Shown here piece by piece: positions 60,331 through 64,000 of a stretch of DNA of 64,000 nt. Origin of the DNA: Lophius americanus. Lineage: Eukaryota; Chordata; Actinopteri; Lophiiformes; Lophiidae. The stretch lies in NCBI GenBank assembly GCA_037951165.1, contig JBBDHG010000169.1, positions 2,102,001 to 2,166,000 of the forward strand, given 5' to 3'. Below the pieces are notes generated by a model. The model saw only the letters and a program-made list of their open reading frames with translations, did no database searches and was not told the DNA's origin. The position numbers were made by a program, and so were the translations under genes. Within the stretch, counting starts at the first letter, position 1; every line of letters starts with the position of its first letter.

Positions 60331-61840
60331 AAAAAATGAAATAATGACCAAATATTAAAGATGTCGAAATTGCCGCTACTATCAATCCAGTGAAGAGTAA
60401 GAATCAAAGGTCCATTTGTTAATATGTTACTTTATTAATATACCCCAGAGTAAAAGAAAATAATAGTCGTAAAAAAGAAACCACAAAGATTTAAAAAAAT
60501 AAGAGATTTAGTCGAGTAGTTGATCAGCACAAAAGTTATCAGCAACTATCTGAGGGGTTAATTGTTTGTTGCTGTTGTCAAAAATTATAAGACATGAAGA
60601 CATTATCTTATCTCAAGCATTTGTTTGCAGATTATGTCATTTAGCCCTAAACTATTAGCCTATCAGAACAAATCCGCTTGATTTTTTTGTAAGCAGGCGA
60701 TGTGGGGATTACGCTACTAAGCTCGTTATTGATTAGTGTTTTTATTATCTTATACATATTGAGACCTATTTCCATTAGCCTACTGTGTATAAGGATGTGC
60801 AGACTCCTATAAAAGAAGATACATCTATATTAATATCAGGAATGGAATAGAAGTTTTGATTATTCAAGTCGTCATTACATGATATAAATAACTAGAGAGC
60901 ACTTAGCTAGCGCAAACATCCGCCATGGCACTACTGTAGCTAAGGTAGACATCATTACCATCGGAATCCATTACATCGCTTTAATTAGAATACTTTCTGA
61001 TTACCGAAGCCATCGAAATAATACAAATACCCTATGGTATTAAATTCATATTCTTACGTCCCTTAAGTAGTCTTCTATTCACATTACATTCCAGTTACAC
61101 CTTCCAACTTCACTTTGGTCTCACCACTTTATGTAATATATATAAAATATATGACAAATGGACTTAGTGAGCACTAGATTTCAGATCAACATATTTAAAC
61201 TGCTTATTTGGTGATTTTTTTAAAAACAATTTAAGATTATAAAAACAACAATATCCATCATAAAAACTAAATTCCTGGTTCCAGAAACGGTTCATTTCCA
61301 AACATTACCGTTGGAATCAGAAGGTATAAATGTACAGTAATTGGACTCTTACCACTGAAAAACTGGATCATTTGACTCTAGAATTCCTCCAACACGTCAA
61401 TTTCCCTACACAGTTTTTCAGTAGTTTTAAACTTTTCCGAAAGCCAATTATTGTGATTATTGTGATGATGTCTTCCGTTTTTTTAAGCTCGGCTTCTACA
61501 TGAGAGTTAACGCCAGAAATTTCACGAATAGTGAATAGATCCGTACACTGGGTTTTCACTTAGACATATCTTGAAAGCATCATGTCAGATAGACAATCAT
61601 GACCGAAACCCGACGTTGGCCGTCCCTGACGTTACAGAGCCCGACTTGAACCTGAACGTATTTTTAAATATTTGGCCCGATCTGTCGTGTTTGAAGGGAG
61701 CCTGTCACGCTTTGTTTCGGCATTCACACTTTATTCCACGGAGATCGTTCCAGATACGCCCCTCGTTTCAGGTGAGCGTGATCTCGTGTTTGTGGGAAAA
61801 CTGGAAGCTTAAGTTTACCTTAAAAACATAAGAAAATTCA
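60331..61840. other. Unassigned AT-rich stretch
   Basis: No recognisable exon. A small part at 61570-61780 is CpG-richer (cgacgttggccgtccctgac) without a clear frame. Confidence 0.45.
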
Positions 61841-62449
61841 GAAAAAGCCATGTTGAGATGAGCAACTCCGCTGGGTGGATTTGTGGCACATTGTAACTCT
61901 GTGCAGAGCTGAGCAAGCATGGCATGGAGATGTCGGGAGGCTGAGAGATCTACGAGCGAATATATGACTGAAGCTGAGTGAGACATCGTTATTGTGTGTC
62001 TTTGTTGACAATGACAAACAAAGAAAAGCATTTATTGAGCGGCAGAATAGATTTTTGCTGCTCAGGTTAACAAATGCAAGAATATATGTCTTAGTTATGC
62101 AAGAACTCATGGTGTCGCATAAAACACATAATATCGCGCCGCACGCTGTGAACGAGGCACAATGAGGTTAAAATTATTTTTTTTAACTTTAGTTAAGTGT
62201 CTGAGAACTTCTTCCTTCATATCTTATGAAGTCTTTGACTCACTTTAGGGCAGTTCTCCTTCTCCACACAATCCCAGTCAGTCAATTCTGCCCGAGTTGC
62301 TGCTCTTGGGATGCGTGCCGGCATCATTAAGGTCGAAGGAAACTTGTGAAATAATAGTTTCGCCGTTGCACTGTGTATAACATTTGCTCCTCTCAATGAT
62401 GGGATATGCTTCGATGAATCAGGCAAACCCTGCAAGAGAATCTAGCTTC

Positions 62450-64000
62450 ACTTGACTCTGATTCACCCAGACGTGATTAAATATTCACAATTTCCTGCCT
62501 TGACTTTCTCTCTAATCATGGGGAGGTTGGGTAAAACTCCAGATGGACATCTTTAAGATTCCCAAATCCTCCTCTTCTTCGCTAGTAGGAGTTTTGGGGT
62601 CAAGGTGTGAAGGGAGGACCAAAAGACCCGTTTCCCACAACTCCTCGGCAGCCATAGCCCCCCAGCTGTTCAAGGGCTTCCATAACAACAGCTGCGCAGA
62701 GGTTTAGTGGTTCGCGTTGCCATGACAACAGCAGGATCAATTGGCATGCACAGACTCTCTGTGCTAATAGCAAAAGTGACATTATAGCATAATTTCATTT
62801 CAATAAAACAGGCAGGTTTTTTACTGCGCTAAGACTGAGGCGGACATAAAAAACGAGGCAAATAATTAATTTTGCATTATAATGCCCGTGGCATGTCTGC
62901 CCAAAAGTCGCAGGAATCTCCCACGCATATTAACAACCGACGCGGCAGCCACACACTTCAGAGCCGTTCCCTGGCATAAAAGAGGAAGTCAGTGCACATT
63001 GTGATTGTTTCCGAGCTCATACAATAGGAGCTAAATAAGTCATCGTGCCCGGCGCTGTATCACTGACCGGCAGGATGTACAACAATCAGAAATATTCCTG
63101 TTTTCCTGACAAACAGGACATCGGGTCACTCGGCCACCTCAGTAGTGAGGAATCAGACATCACGAGGATGGGAGGGGGTTGATATTCATGTGCATCCCGC
63201 CGCAATTTGATTTCTTCTGTGTCAGAATCTGAGAACCTACTGAACCCTCAACTGTGTCTAAAGTGAATTAAATTAGCCAAATAACTATTTTTTTTTTTCT
63301 CCTAGCCGGAGCCCGCCGCTTTAATCTTGCCATCCAGACTTCAACCATTTGAAGCTAATTCCTGCGACTTAATGGGAGCTCGCAATGACAATGGCAGGTA
63401 TTCCCACAGGAGTAACTGGAGCCGGCACGGCGTCAGCAGGGGTTTAAGCCCAACATTTAACGAGCATGCAGCTGATAGAGGCAGCTGTGCCAGACAAAAC
63501 ACAGGGCAGACACACACATTTAGGCCATACTAACTCACCGACATGAGCACTTTATCCCGCCGCTACACACACTAACTTCCAGCCTGACACCAGGTTCTCG
63601 GACTCTCTGTCCCTGCCGCTAACAGACTCTTATTTGACATTGATTATTCCTTCCTGTCTCACAGAATATGATAGCTCCTTGTGATGTGGGGAAAGCCAAA
63701 CAGGAATCTGCTGCTCAAAATACCCACATAGCGATGAGTCAGGACGGTTAGAGCAAACACAAAGGGACCTGTCTGACTTCCTCCGGTCTGAGCTCTCTGT
63801 GCCGACTTTTGGGGGGGGGGGAAAGAAAAAAAAAAGGTCCACTCCTCAGTGCCACCAGTGGGATCAACTGTTTAATGAGTGGAGCTGCATCAAGGCCAGA
63901 ATCTGCCGAATGGTGGGATGAAAAGAGATTAGCCAAATGGATGCTAATGATGTGAGAAAGAAACAGAGACTGGGAGAGAATGAAGGTGCATGAAATATGA
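62450..64000. promoter_or_regulatory. Candidate regulatory region at the right edge
   Basis: Mostly unique sequence with gcaaataattaattttgcat (62859), acaatcagaaatattcctg, gtgaattaaattagcc (63265) and ttgaagctaattcctgcg (63350). There are no dispersed repeats. Only short G and T runs interrupt it (63810 and 63288). The open frames lack family features. It could contain an upstream non-coding exon, which cannot be seen without transcripts. Confidence 0.35.

Overview
This window is vertebrate nuclear DNA, most likely from a teleost fish. It is AT-leaning, has intron-style gene structure, and carries a fish-type set of decayed repeats: Tc1/mariner copies, L2-type LINE pieces, SINE-like repeats and long microsatellites. 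I cannot name the species. There are no operons, CRISPR arrays or prokaryotic genes.

The only protein-coding gene I can support is the 5' end of pknox2 (PREP2), a TALE homeodomain transcription factor, on the minus strand. Its first coding exon (5314-5420) encodes the start MMQHVSPTP. The next exon (338-474) encodes residues 30-74. The remaining exons, including the PBX-interaction and homeobox domains, lie beyond the left edge. Everything to the right of 5420 should therefore be 5' UTR introns and/or upstream flank. About 58 kb without a recognisable coding exon fits the long non-coding 5' part known for PKNOX2 in mammals.

Layout. 1-5420: coding exons, two introns' worth of sequence, repeats and one regulatory-looking block. 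5.4-12 kb: regulatory-looking unique sequence around an L2 fragment and a TTATC array. 12-25 kb: repeat-dense, with two Tc1 copies in a row, SINE-like copies, a CATC array, a terminal-inverted-repeat element and a 1.24 kb TAGTA/CAGTA array with higher-order structure. 25-35 kb: mostly old repeats, with one L2 3' end. 35.8-37.4, 44-45.5 and 62.4-64 kb: unique, homeodomain-site-rich sequence that looks like candidate enhancers. 48.2-48.5 kb: a decayed 28S rRNA fragment. 52.9-53.9 kb: a 30-bp minisatellite. 59.3 kb: a run of 34 G.

The most notable unexplained element is a dispersed, apparently non-coding repeat, called family U here. It has about 15 diverged copies in both orientations and covers about 4-5 kb of the window. 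I could not assign it to a class. I found no convincing new molecular system. The points most worth following up are family U, the ordered pentamer array, the 28S relic, the start-stop uORF of pknox2 and the candidate enhancers.
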